Shown here piece after piece: positions 35,679-44,007 of a DNA stretch of 64,000 nt; the stretch's first letter is position 1, and the number at the start of each line of letters is the position of its first letter. Under the pieces are notes generated by a model, which saw only the letters and a program-made list of their open reading frames with translations, had not been told where the DNA came from and searched no databases. The translations under genes and the position numbers were made by a program. The stretch comes from an uncultured Flavobacteriaceae bacterium (lineage in GTDB: Bacteria; Bacteroidota; Bacteroidia; Flavobacteriales; Flavobacteriaceae), in contig CAJIZJ010000009.1 of NCBI GenBank assembly GCA_905181825.1, forward strand, positions 1 through 64,000. The letters are read 5' to 3'.

Positions 35679-37847
35679 TTAAGATAAAATAAAGTCTAAG
35701 TGTTTTTTTAATAAGTCTGCTTGTTTTACACGAACCTCTACTTGATCTCCTAATTGATATTTTGTTTTTGTTCGTTCACCTATTAAGGCATATTCGTCAG
35801 AATCAAATCTATAGAAATCTCCTTTTATATCTCTTATTCTTATCATGCCTTCGCATTTATTTTCTATTATTTCTACATACATACCCCATTCGGTAACTCC
35901 AGAAATAACTCCTAAAAAATTATCTTCTTTATGATCTTGCATGTATTTAACTTGCATGTATTTTATAGAGTCCCTTTCTGCTTTAGTAGCAAGGCTTTCC
36001 ATATTAGAAGAGTGTTTACATTTTTCTTCAAAAACTCCTTGGTCAGTTGTTTTATTACCATCTAGATAGTGTTGTAATAATCGATGGACCATGACGTCTG
36101 GATAACGACGAATAGGAGAGGTAAAATGACTATAATAATCAAAAGCTAATCCGTAATGTCCAATATTTTTAGTTGAATACTCTGCTTTACTCATGCAACG
36201 AATTGTAAGTGTATCAACTAAATTTTGCTCTTTAGTACCTTTTACGTTTTTAAGAAGTGTATTTAAAGAATTTGTTGTTGTAGTTCTATTTTTAAAATTT
36301 AATTGATGTCCAAATTGAGATACTATTCGTTGAAGTCCTTGAAGTTTTATATCGTTAGGTTCGTCATGAGTTCTGTAAATAAATGTTTTTTGAGGGGATT
36401 GTTTTCCTATAAATTCAGCTACTTTTTTATTAGCTAATAACATAAATTCCTCAATTAGTTTATTTGCATCTTTAGATGTTTTAAAAAAAACACCTACAGG
36501 ATTACTAGTTTCATCTAAATTAAACTTAACCTCAACTTTATCAAATGATATAGCGCCATCTTTCATGCGTTTCTCTCTCATTATTTTAGCGAGTTCATTT
36601 AGTTTAATTATTGAGTTTTTAATAGGGGTTGTTGTTATATAAGATTTATTAGTAATAGATATATCTTTTGGTATTTCACAACCTTCTGTCTCAATAATGT
36701 GTTGAGCTTCTTCATAAGCAAATCTAGCATCACTATATGTTACAGTTCTTCCAAACCATTGGTTTACTATATCTGCTTTGTTATTTATTTCAAATACTGC
36801 AGAAAAGGTATATTTTTCTTCATGAGGTCGGAGGGAACATGCATTATTTGATAACACTTCTGGTAGCATAGGAACTACTCTATCTACTAAGTAAACAGAA
36901 GTAGCTCTTTCATAAGCCTCATCGTCTAGAACTGTTCCTTCTTGTAAATAATGAGATACATCTGCAATATGAATACCTATTTCATAATTTCTATTTGCAA
37001 GCTCTTTAAAAGATAAAGCGTCATCAAAATCTTTTGCGTCTTTTGGATCTATAGTAAATGTAAGGGTAGAACGCATATCTCTACGTTTTAACACTTCTTC
37101 TTCTGTGATGGATGTATTTATATTATTTGCATAATTTTCTACTTCTAAAGGGAACTCTATAGGTAATCCATACTCTGCTAGTATGGAATGAATTTCTGTA
37201 TTATGTTCTCCAGGCTTGCCTAATATCTTTATTATTTTACCATTTGGACAATCTGCTTTTTCTGGCCATTCTTCTAAAGCTACTAATACTTTATCACCAT
37301 CTTCAGCTTTCAGAGTTTTAGATAAGGGTACAAAAATATCTATAGGCATTTTATTACTATCTGGAACAACAAAAGCAAACTTTGCATTTAATTGAACAAT
37401 ACCTACATATTCAGAGCGAGCTCTTTTTATAATTTGTGTTACCTCGCCTTCTTGTTTACCATTCTTTTTACGATTGTAAATGTATAATTCAACGGTATCT
37501 CCATGAAGTGCCTTATTCATATTATTAGAAGCTATAAAAATATCTTCTTCAAAATCTTCACTTATTATATAACCATTCCCTCGGGATGCCATATCTACTG
37601 TTCCTGTAAAATATTCGGTAGAGCTTATTATTTTAAATTTACCTCTTTCAACTTCTTCTATTTCTTTATGACCTGCTAATTTGTGTAAATTTTTTATAAT
37701 TTGATTTCTACTACTTGAATCGTTAACCCCTAGCTTTGCAGCAATTTGTTTATGATTATAAGTCTTATTTCTATCTTGTTTAAGTATAGTTAATATACTT
37801 TCACTATAATTTTGTACAGACTTTTTATTGTTCTTATTTCTTTTCAT
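35679..37847 (-). CDS. rnr: Ribonuclease R
   Basis: 3'-5' exoribonuclease of the RNase II family, 722 residues. Order: an N-terminal winged-helix-like region, cold-shock RNA-binding domains, then the RNB catalytic domain with DPKDAKDFDDALSF (metal-binding aspartates) at about 265 and GIHIADVSHYL. The C-terminal S1 domain contains GVISGVTEWGMYVEI. It degrades structured RNAs and takes part in rRNA quality control. Codons are strongly AT-biased. It reads away from the AT-rich candidate origin region. Confidence 0.96.
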   Translation of the reverse strand: MKRNKNNKKSVQNYSESILTILKQDRNKTYNHKQIAAKLGVNDSSSRNQIIKNLHKLAGHKEIEEVERGKFKIISSTEYFTGTVDMASRGNGYIISEDFEEDIFIASNNMNKALHGDTVELYIYNRKKNGKQEGEVTQIIKRARSEYVGIVQLNAKFAFVVPDSNKMPIDIFVPLSKTLKAEDGDKVLVALEEWPEKADCPNGKIIKILGKPGEHNTEIHSILAEYGLPIEFPLEVENYANNINTSITEEEVLKRRDMRSTLTFTIDPKDAKDFDDALSFKELANRNYEIGIHIADVSHYLQEGTVLDDEAYERATSVYLVDRVVPMLPEVLSNNACSLRPHEEKYTFSAVFEINNKADIVNQWFGRTVTYSDARFAYEEAQHIIETEGCEIPKDISITNKSYITTTPIKNSIIKLNELAKIMREKRMKDGAISFDKVEVKFNLDETSNPVGVFFKTSKDANKLIEEFMLLANKKVAEFIGKQSPQKTFIYRTHDEPNDIKLQGLQRIVSQFGHQLNFKNRTTTTNSLNTLLKNVKGTKEQNLVDTLTIRCMSKAEYSTKNIGHYGLAFDYYSHFTSPIRRYPDVMVHRLLQHYLDGNKTTDQGVFEEKCKHSSNMESLATKAERDSIKYMQVKYMQDHKEDNFLGVISGVTEWGMYVEIIENKCEGMIRIRDIKGDFYRFDSDEYALIGERTKTKYQLGDQVEVRVKQADLLKKHLDFILS

Positions 37848-37865
37848 TTATGATATGTGATTAAG

Positions 37866-37873
37866 CAAATTTA
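37866..37873 (-). promoter_or_regulatory. Candidate -7 promoter box for rnr
   Basis: TAAATTTG on the minus strand, full match to TAnnTTTG, 19 bases before the rnr ATG; it predicts a leader of only about 10-15 bases. Confidence 0.5.
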
Positions 37874-37911
37874 CCACTTTAATTCAACGAAGACTCACCC
37901 GTTTTTTAACT

Positions 37912-37920
37912 TTATCCACA
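37912..37920 (+). other. Perfect DnaA box
   Basis: TTATCCACA matches the strong bacterial DnaA-binding consensus TTATNCACA exactly and sits at the rnr-side edge of the AT-rich region. Confidence 0.6.
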
Positions 37921-38029
37921 TTTAATATAATTATATAATTTTTTTATTTAATTATTTAAAAACTAATGGTGTTTATTATAGTGTGTTAATAGCCTATATA
38001 AGTTTTATATAATTATAATATAAGTTACA

Positions 38030-38060
38030 TTATAAACATCTTATAAACATCTTATAAACT
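38030..38060 (+). repeat. Three tandem 11-base repeats (TTATAAACATC)
   Basis: TTATAAACA begins at 38030 and 38041, and TTATAAACT at 38052, so the unit repeats every 11 bases, about one helical turn. Each 9-mer differs from the DnaA box TTATCCACA at two or three positions, so they could be weak phased DnaA sites or origin iterons. Confidence 0.8.
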
Positions 38061-38290
38061 ATATAAAACATTGTAAATCAATTAATTATATAGATTATTA
38101 TACATTGTTAATAACTAATATAATTCAAGTTAATTAATAATTTTTTTAATTTTTTATGTTAACAACCTCTTTTTTTATAATCATAAGTACTTAACTCAAA
38201 TAGATAACTTTATTAGGTTTATAATTTATTATTTGTGGTTGATAAAAAAAAATGAATATTAAAAATTTAGTTTTCATTTTCCTTCATTAA

Positions 38291-38299
38291 TTATCAACA
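38291..38299 (+). other. Near-consensus DnaA box
   Basis: TTATCAACA differs from TTATCCACA at one position and lies on the rpiB side of the AT-rich region. Confidence 0.4.
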
Positions 38300-38381
38300 A
38301 CTAATTAAACATGCTATTAACATTATATTTTTTATACTTTTCTTTTTTTGTAAATTTACTAAGAATTAAATAAATATTTAA

Positions 38382-38813
38382 ATGAACATATCAATAGGTA
38401 ACGATCACGCAGGAACAGTTTATAAATTTAAAATTTTAGAATTTTTAAAGAATAAGAAAATAAATGTAACTAATCATGGTACTGACTCCGATACTAGTGT
38501 TGATTATCCTGATTTTGTACATCCTGTTGCTAAAGATATTATTAATAATATTTCCAAGTATGGTATTTTAATATGCGGTAGCGCAAATGGCGTCGCTATG
38601 ACAGCAAATAAATACTCCGATATAAGAGCTGGTATATGTTGGAATAATGAAATAGTATCATTAATAAGACTTCATAATAATGCTAATATTCTTTGTATAC
38701 CAGCACGTTTTACAAATATAAAAGATGTTTTAGAAATGGTAAATACTTTTTTAACAACAGAATTTGAGGGTGGTAGGCACCAAAATAGAATTAATAAAAT
38801 TAAATCTTGTTAA
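38382..38813 (+). CDS. rpiB: Ribose-5-phosphate isomerase B
   Basis: Interconverts ribose 5-phosphate and ribulose 5-phosphate in the pentose phosphate pathway. 143 residues, the usual RpiB/LacAB length. The N-terminal ISIGNDHAGTVYKFKILEFL and DYPDFVHPVAKDI are typical; the catalytic-loop motif GILICGSANGVAMTANKYSDIRAGIC has Ser where many RpiB have a Cys/Thr loop (ICGTGxG/GSANG type). A 36-base gap leads to the GNAT gene on the same strand. Confidence 0.92.
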   Translation: MNISIGNDHAGTVYKFKILEFLKNKKINVTNHGTDSDTSVDYPDFVHPVAKDIINNISKYGILICGSANGVAMTANKYSDIRAGICWNNEIVSLIRLHNNANILCIPARFTNIKDVLEMVNTFLTTEFEGGRHQNRINKIKSC

Positions 38814-38849
38814 TACCTTTTTATTAATATTAAAACATCCCAGTATTCT

Positions 38850-39293
38850 ATGTTAGATATTTATATAAAAACATTCAATGAATTATCAATCAACGAACTT
38901 TATGATTTACTACAACTAAGAAGTGAAGTTTTTGTTGTTGAGCAAAACTGCGTTTATCAAGACATTGATGGTAAGGATAAAAAATCACTACATGTTATTG
39001 GAAAAAGTAATAATAAAGTAGTTGCTTATACTCGTATATTTAAGCCAGGAGATTATTTTAATGAATCTAGTATTGGTAGGGTAGTAGTTGATAAAAATGA
39101 AAGACACCTAAGTTATGGATCTTTAATAATGGAAGCTTCTATTACTGCAATTGATAATAAATTTAACTCTTCCCATATTAAAATCTCTGCACAGGTCTAC
39201 TTAGAGTCTTTTTATAATAAATTAGGATTTAAGTCTATTGGTAAAACTTATTTAGAGGATGGAATTCCTCATATAGAAATGGAACGGTATTAA
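38850..39293 (+). CDS. GNAT family acetyltransferase (ElaA-like)
   Basis: 147 residues. LRSEVFVVEQNCVYQDIDGKDKKSLHVIG is the ElaA-type opening, and the acetyl-CoA-binding region reads IGRVVVDKNERHLSYGSLIMEASI. The C-terminal YLESFYNKLGFKSIGKTYLEDGIPHIEM is well conserved in the family. The acceptor is unknown. It probably forms an operon with rpiB and overlaps the convergent OmpA-like gene end by four bases. Confidence 0.88.
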   Translation: MLDIYIKTFNELSINELYDLLQLRSEVFVVEQNCVYQDIDGKDKKSLHVIGKSNNKVVAYTRIFKPGDYFNESSIGRVVVDKNERHLSYGSLIMEASITAIDNKFNSSHIKISAQVYLESFYNKLGFKSIGKTYLEDGIPHIEMERY

Positions 39294-40129
39294 TTTTTTT
39301 TAGAGATGTAGGTTATTTTAATTTCCACCCTCCTATCGAATTTACTGGCACCTCCCAAAGGGTATTTATTTCTTAATCCAACATACTTCATACGGCTTCT
39401 TTTAACCCCTTTTTTAACTAAATAGTCATATATATATTTAGCCCTAGCCATCGACAAGTTTCTCTTTCCTGTTTTCTTGTCTATAGCATCTCTTGAATTT
39501 TTGGTACAACAGACGTGCCCTTGTATAGTAAAATAGATGTTTTTTCTTTTCAATAAGGAGGCTGCTATGTTCTCTAAAACCTTGTTAGACTCTTTTTCTA
39601 AATTACTGTAACCTGTTTTAAATAAAATATTATCTAAGGTTATTTTATCACCCACAGAAAGATCATCCTTTAATAAATACATAGTGGTTTCTTCCTCTTT
39701 TTCAAGCTCTTCACTAAGTGGTACAGCTTTCCTGTATTCTATATTAATTTCAACCTTTCTATTTAATCCCCTTATAATATTTAAATTTTCTGAAGAAACA
39801 ATTCTTAACAAAACCTCTCCTTTGCCATCTACGTTGCTTATAAGATTGTCATCAACACCAAATCTTGAAAATATTTTTTTAATAGCATCAGCTCTGTTTT
39901 GTGAAAGGGTTAAATTATAGTTATCTGTTCCTCTGTCATCTGTAAAACCATAAATAGAAATACGTTCTATTTTTATATCTTTTAAGCTTTGTACAAATAA
40001 AACAAGCCTATTACTTTCAATTTCAGGAACATTATACTTCCCAGTTTCAAAATAAACGACATGCGTACTACTTGTTTGTGAATGAAGTAAATGCCCCACA
40101 AAAAATAATATTAAATAAATTTTTTTCAT
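39290..40129 (-). CDS. Secreted protein with two OmpA-like domains
   Basis: 279 residues. A signal peptide (MKKIYLILFFVGHLLHSQ) is followed by two OmpA/MotB-type peptidoglycan-binding modules. The first has YFETGKYNVPEIESNRL...ISIYGFTDDRGTDNYNLTLSQNRADAIKKIF. The second has ILFKTGYSNLEKESNKVLENIA...IQGHVCCT...NLSMARAKYIYDYLVKKGV. There is no membrane barrel, so it is likely periplasmic or outer-membrane associated. It follows the S41 protease gene after 37 bases. Confidence 0.85.
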   Translation of the reverse strand: MKKIYLILFFVGHLLHSQTSSTHVVYFETGKYNVPEIESNRLVLFVQSLKDIKIERISIYGFTDDRGTDNYNLTLSQNRADAIKKIFSRFGVDDNLISNVDGKGEVLLRIVSSENLNIIRGLNRKVEINIEYRKAVPLSEELEKEEETTMYLLKDDLSVGDKITLDNILFKTGYSNLEKESNKVLENIAASLLKRKNIYFTIQGHVCCTKNSRDAIDKKTGKRNLSMARAKYIYDYLVKKGVKRSRMKYVGLRNKYPLGGASKFDRRVEIKITYISKKN

Positions 40130-40166
40130 ATATAATTTACTTTCTTTTTAAAGGTAATAAAATATT

Positions 40167-41801
40167 TTACCTATTCAATATACTAAGATAAGATTTAGTG
40201 TTTCCTAGTAGTTCTTGCGCCGCCTTCACGTCTTTACTTTTTACTAAGTAATAAGTATACAACCCTTTTCTATAAAAGAAGCGCTTAATAATTTCACCCT
40301 CCAAGGCGGTTGTAATTTCTGATTTATGTAGTTCTATTAAACGGGTCTTTGATTCATTTACAGATTTTTTTAGTTCTTTTAATGTGCCTTCAAGACCCTG
40401 TAAACCTTCTTTTTTTATATGGTCGTACAATTCATTTATCTCTCTTATACTTTTATCTTCTAAAAAAACAGGATGAACAAGGCTTCTTTTTTTAAAATTA
40501 TTAAAACCCTTTTCACCTAATTTAAAATCACCTAAGTCTTTCACATTGTTGTTGTGGTAATAATTATTAGCAAATTCAAAGACCAGCGAGCTATCTATAA
40601 GCTTCTGTATAAATTTAGACTTTTCTCTTTTCCCTAACAAAACATCTGGCGTCACCCCACCTCCATCATAAACAGTTCTACCGTTTTTAGTGTTAAATGC
40701 TTTATAGTCGTTTTCTTGGTATTTAATAGCTTCCCCGTCTTCTCCTCTATTTTTATAATCTAAAGCTTGTATACAGCGCCCTGAGGGTGTATAATAACGT
40801 GATATTGTCACCTTTAACTGCCCTCCGTAAGGCAGTGATTTAGGCCTTTGTACCAAACCTTTTCCAAAACTTCTTTCTCCAATAACTACTGCTCTATCCA
40901 AATCTTGCAATGCTCCCGCCACAATTTCACTTGCTGATGCACTTTTTTCATTTATTAATATAATTAAAGGTATGTCTAAATTCAACGGTTGCTTTCTAGT
41001 TATAAAGCTGTTATTAAAACCCTCTATATTTGATTTTGTTGAAACTACTAGCTGTCCTTTAGGCACAAACAAATTAACTATTTTGACTGCCTCCTGAAGA
41101 AGTCCTCCTGGGTTGTTTCTTAAATCTAGAATAATCCCTTTAGCTTCGTCTATCATAAAAAGCTTAAGGGCATTTTCAACCTCTTTCGAAGCTGTTTTTG
41201 TAAATCTATCTAAGGCAATATATCCAACACCATCATCCATTAATTTAGCTATAGGAACTGCTTTTGGAGTTATTCCAGCTCTTTTTATCCGAACCTCCTT
41301 TGTTTCTCCATTACTTATCAAAGACAACAAAACAGAACTATTTCTCTTTCCTTTAAGTAATTGTAGCGTAGCAACCCCAAGATCACTTACTTTATTTCCA
41401 TCTATATATGTAATTTCATCCCCAGCTTTTAAACCTACTTCATCAGCAGGAAGCCCTTTAAATACCTCAATTACAATTAACTTACTTTCTGATAGATTAA
41501 TAGTAGCACCAATTCCAACATAGGCCTCAGATTGGTTCATACGCGCAGACTCTACGTCTTGTTCTGTCAAGTATGTAGTGTAGGGGTCTAGTGATTTGAG
41601 CATATACTTGATTCCTTCCTGCATTAGCTCTGCCGGATTCGTTTCATCCACGTAATTCATATTGATTTCTTTAAACAGAGTGGAGAATATCTCCACTTGT
41701 TTAGCAATTTCAAAATAGTCGCTATTATAGGCGGTTGTTGAGATAAAAACTAAAATAGTCAACCCCATTAACCTTCCTCTTTTTTTATAACTTAACTTCA
41801 T
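40167..41801 (-). CDS. S41 family C-terminal processing protease
   Basis: 544 residues: N-terminal signal anchor (LMGLTILVFISTTAYNS), CTP N-terminal region (DETNPAELMQEGIKYMLKSLDPYTTYLTEQD), a PDZ domain (VGIGATINLSESKLIVIEVFKGLPADEVGLKAGD), then the catalytic domain. The serine lies in NEKSASASEIVAGALQD and the lysine in GERSFGKGLVQRP, both as expected for the Ser/Lys dyad. It probably degrades or trims periplasmic proteins. Its start overlaps rnpA by 17 bases, so the two are translated together; the ATG at 41801 is the only sensible start near the signal anchor. Confidence 0.92.
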   Translation of the reverse strand: MKLSYKKRGRLMGLTILVFISTTAYNSDYFEIAKQVEIFSTLFKEINMNYVDETNPAELMQEGIKYMLKSLDPYTTYLTEQDVESARMNQSEAYVGIGATINLSESKLIVIEVFKGLPADEVGLKAGDEITYIDGNKVSDLGVATLQLLKGKRNSSVLLSLISNGETKEVRIKRAGITPKAVPIAKLMDDGVGYIALDRFTKTASKEVENALKLFMIDEAKGIILDLRNNPGGLLQEAVKIVNLFVPKGQLVVSTKSNIEGFNNSFITRKQPLNLDIPLIILINEKSASASEIVAGALQDLDRAVVIGERSFGKGLVQRPKSLPYGGQLKVTISRYYTPSGRCIQALDYKNRGEDGEAIKYQENDYKAFNTKNGRTVYDGGGVTPDVLLGKREKSKFIQKLIDSSLVFEFANNYYHNNNVKDLGDFKLGEKGFNNFKKRSLVHPVFLEDKSIREINELYDHIKKEGLQGLEGTLKELKKSVNESKTRLIELHKSEITTALEGEIIKRFFYRKGLYTYYLVKSKDVKAAQELLGNTKSYLSILNR

Positions 41802-42138
41802 TCAATATTTTTTTATTAAAACGTTTTGTCATGGATGTAAATTGTACATCAAGTTCTTTTGATCTAGGCATTTCTTTCCCTACATATAATACCATCAAAC
41901 AATATTTAGAATCTAGTGGCTCCAATAGCTTATGGAAATGACTCTCAGTAGCTACTCTAAGCAGTCGTTTTATTTTATTTCTATCTACTGCATTTTTGAA
42001 GTGTTTTTTACTAACTGAGACCCCTACTTTATTTATAATTTCAGTCTCTATGTACACAAGCCTTAAAGGAAACGCTCCTATAGATCGCCCGCTAACAAAC
42101 AACTTTTCTATTTGTTTTTTACCTTTTAAGCGCTCCAT
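41785..42138 (-). CDS. rnpA: Ribonuclease P protein component
   Basis: Protein cofactor of RNase P, which trims tRNA 5' ends. 117 residues. The family's RNR box is clear: FKNAVDRNKIKRLLRVATESHF at about 60-80, with the N-terminal FVSGRSIGAFPLRLVY strand. rpmH is not adjacent, as is usual in Bacteroidota. It is two bases after the M1 peptidase gene and overlaps the S41 gene. Confidence 0.93.
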   Translation of the reverse strand: MERLKGKKQIEKLFVSGRSIGAFPLRLVYIETEIINKVGVSVSKKHFKNAVDRNKIKRLLRVATESHFHKLLEPLDSKYCLMVLYVGKEMPRSKELDVQFTSMTKRFNKKILNEVKL

Positions 42139-42140
42139 GC

Positions 42141-43997
42141 CTACAATGTTTTTTTCTGATTATTTTTCTGATTTATGTCAGCAGTTTCGTTATGTGCATC
42201 AATTGTAATTGTATTGACATCCTCTTTGGCAATAGCTATAGTAAAACTATACGTTGGATAGGCCCAGGCCCAATCTTTCAATATTTTCACTTCTTTTTCT
42301 ACTGGTTTCTCTCCTCGCATCATCTGCAAGGGAATGTAGTAATTTAATTTTTCTCCATCATTTAAAAGCACCTCTACTTCTACAGGCATAGGCATAAGAC
42401 CAATTCTTTCTAGGCTTATTTTTATACCGGTCTCCGCAGCTATTTGTTCAGACATAGCCCTCAACGTCTCTATGCTTTTTACAGCATAATCAATTGTGTT
42501 AACCGTTTGTGTCCAGTCAGTTAAAAACCACTCTAGCTCTATCCCCGATGTTTTTTCAGCAGAACGAATGAAGTCATTTGGTGTTGGGTGTTTAAACGCC
42601 CAATCTTTGAAATACCTTTTAAGGGTTTCATTAAAGTTGTCTTCTCCAATAATATATTTTAATTGGGCTAAAACAAGCGCTCCCTTGCTATAAGTTGATG
42701 TGCTATAAGAACTATTATATAAGAACCTATCCGCATGTGTACTCATCGGCTGTTCTTTTCCACTTAAAGCCAGCCTGAAATAGCGGTTATAACTACTTCT
42801 CAAAGGGTCTTTTGTTTCTTTTCCTAAAAGAGAATTTTCAATAATTGTGCAAGTGTATTCCGCAAAACCTTCGTCAAGCCACGGGTGTTTACTTTCGTTG
42901 GAAGCAAGTAAAAACTGAAACCAGGTATGTCCAATTTCATGTGCAGTTACTCCAACTAAGCTTTCAAAGGGTCTTTCACCTGTAATAAGTGTACACATTC
43001 CGTATTCCATCCCTCCATCTCCTCCTTGAATAATAGAATATTGCTCGTATGGGTATTTTCCAACGGTTTTACTGTAATGCCTAATAATCTCACTTGCAAT
43101 AGGCTGCAGGTTTTCCCAGTTGTCTTTATATTTTTTACTCAAAGAACTTTTATAAAGAAAATGTAATACTGGACCATCAACTACCTTTAGAGTGTCGTGT
43201 GTGAAATTAGGATCTGCTGCCCAAGTGAAGTCGTGAACATTAGGTGCTTTAAAATGCCATGTCAGAAATTCTTTTTTTGTATGATCAGTTAATTTTTTAG
43301 TATACCCATGGCCAATTTCTTCTGGGTTTTGAAGATTGCCTGTTCCCCCCACCGTATACTCCTTATCTATAGTCAGTTTTACATCAAAGTCTCCCCAAAC
43401 ACCATGAAATTCCCTACTAATATATGGGTCTGCGTGCCACCCTTCAAAGTCATATTCTGCCATTTTTGGATACCACTGAGCCATTGATAGCGCCACCTTT
43501 TCTTCACTGTCTTTTCCTGCTCTTCGGATAACAGGTGGGATTTGACCCTCGAAATTCATATCAAATATAGCAGAGTCTCCGGATTTTATAGGCGTGTTTA
43601 ATTGAACCTCTAAAACGGTTCCTGCTACATTATAGCCAACAGGAACATTGTTGTGTTTTAAGCTTATAACATTTAGAAAACCAAAATCTTCTTGTCTAAG
43701 TTTACTTATTCTATCGCCAACTCTTGAGTCTGGGTCTGCAATTGTAAGCGAACGAACATCCATTTCACTTCCTGGCTGAAAAGCATTAAAGTATAAGTGA
43801 TAAAACACGACACTTAAATCATCAGGAGAGTTATTGGTGTAGACAAGTTGTTGTGTTCCGTTATAAGAACTGGTTTTAACATCTACAGAAACCTCCATAG
43901 TATAGTCAACATGCTGTTGCCAGTAACTATAATTATTTTGTGCGCTTAAAAATGTACAACTTATAAGTAGTAAGATTAAATGAGCTGTTTTTTTCAT
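42141..43997 (-). CDS. M1 family zinc metallopeptidase
   Basis: 618 residues with a signal peptide (LILLLISCTFLSAQ). The zinc site is complete: HEIGH at about 353-357 and the third ligand Glu at 376 in WLDEGFAEYT. The exopeptidase motif appears as GGMEYGM at about 328-334. It should be a secreted or periplasmic aminopeptidase that recycles peptides. It lies between the S8 peptidase gene and rnpA on one strand, making a run of protease genes. Confidence 0.93.
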   Translation of the reverse strand: MKKTAHLILLLISCTFLSAQNNYSYWQQHVDYTMEVSVDVKTSSYNGTQQLVYTNNSPDDLSVVFYHLYFNAFQPGSEMDVRSLTIADPDSRVGDRISKLRQEDFGFLNVISLKHNNVPVGYNVAGTVLEVQLNTPIKSGDSAIFDMNFEGQIPPVIRRAGKDSEEKVALSMAQWYPKMAEYDFEGWHADPYISREFHGVWGDFDVKLTIDKEYTVGGTGNLQNPEEIGHGYTKKLTDHTKKEFLTWHFKAPNVHDFTWAADPNFTHDTLKVVDGPVLHFLYKSSLSKKYKDNWENLQPIASEIIRHYSKTVGKYPYEQYSIIQGGDGGMEYGMCTLITGERPFESLVGVTAHEIGHTWFQFLLASNESKHPWLDEGFAEYTCTIIENSLLGKETKDPLRSSYNRYFRLALSGKEQPMSTHADRFLYNSSYSTSTYSKGALVLAQLKYIIGEDNFNETLKRYFKDWAFKHPTPNDFIRSAEKTSGIELEWFLTDWTQTVNTIDYAVKSIETLRAMSEQIAAETGIKISLERIGLMPMPVEVEVLLNDGEKLNYYIPLQMMRGEKPVEKEVKILKDWAWAYPTYSFTIAIAKEDVNTITIDAHNETADINQKNNQKKTL

Positions 43998-44007
43998 AGT
44001 AGAATAA

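Larger units (their letters stand above)
37848..38381. other. Candidate chromosomal replication origin (oriC-like AT-rich region)
   Basis: A gene-free 534-base gap between divergent rnr and rpiB, extremely AT-rich with long A/T-only runs. It contains one perfect DnaA box (TTATCCACA), a one-mismatch box (TTATCAACA), the minus-strand string TTATCAACCACAA (38233-38245), TTATTAACA on the minus strand (38106-38114), and three DnaA-box-like 9-mers at an exact 11-base period. No ORF of useful length is present. Two parS-like sites about 20 kb away agree with an origin-proximal position. Against: dnaA is not nearby, and my hand counts of G and C did not show a clean skew switch here. It could instead be a regulatory or terminus-type AT-rich region. 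Confidence 0.5.

Noticed and set aside
37848-38381. A dif site or replication terminus in the AT-rich gap
   Set aside because: I looked for a dif-like 28-mer with paired XerC/XerD arms and saw none. The DnaA-type boxes and nearby parS-like sites favour an origin. It is kept as an alternative in the findings because skew was not clear.
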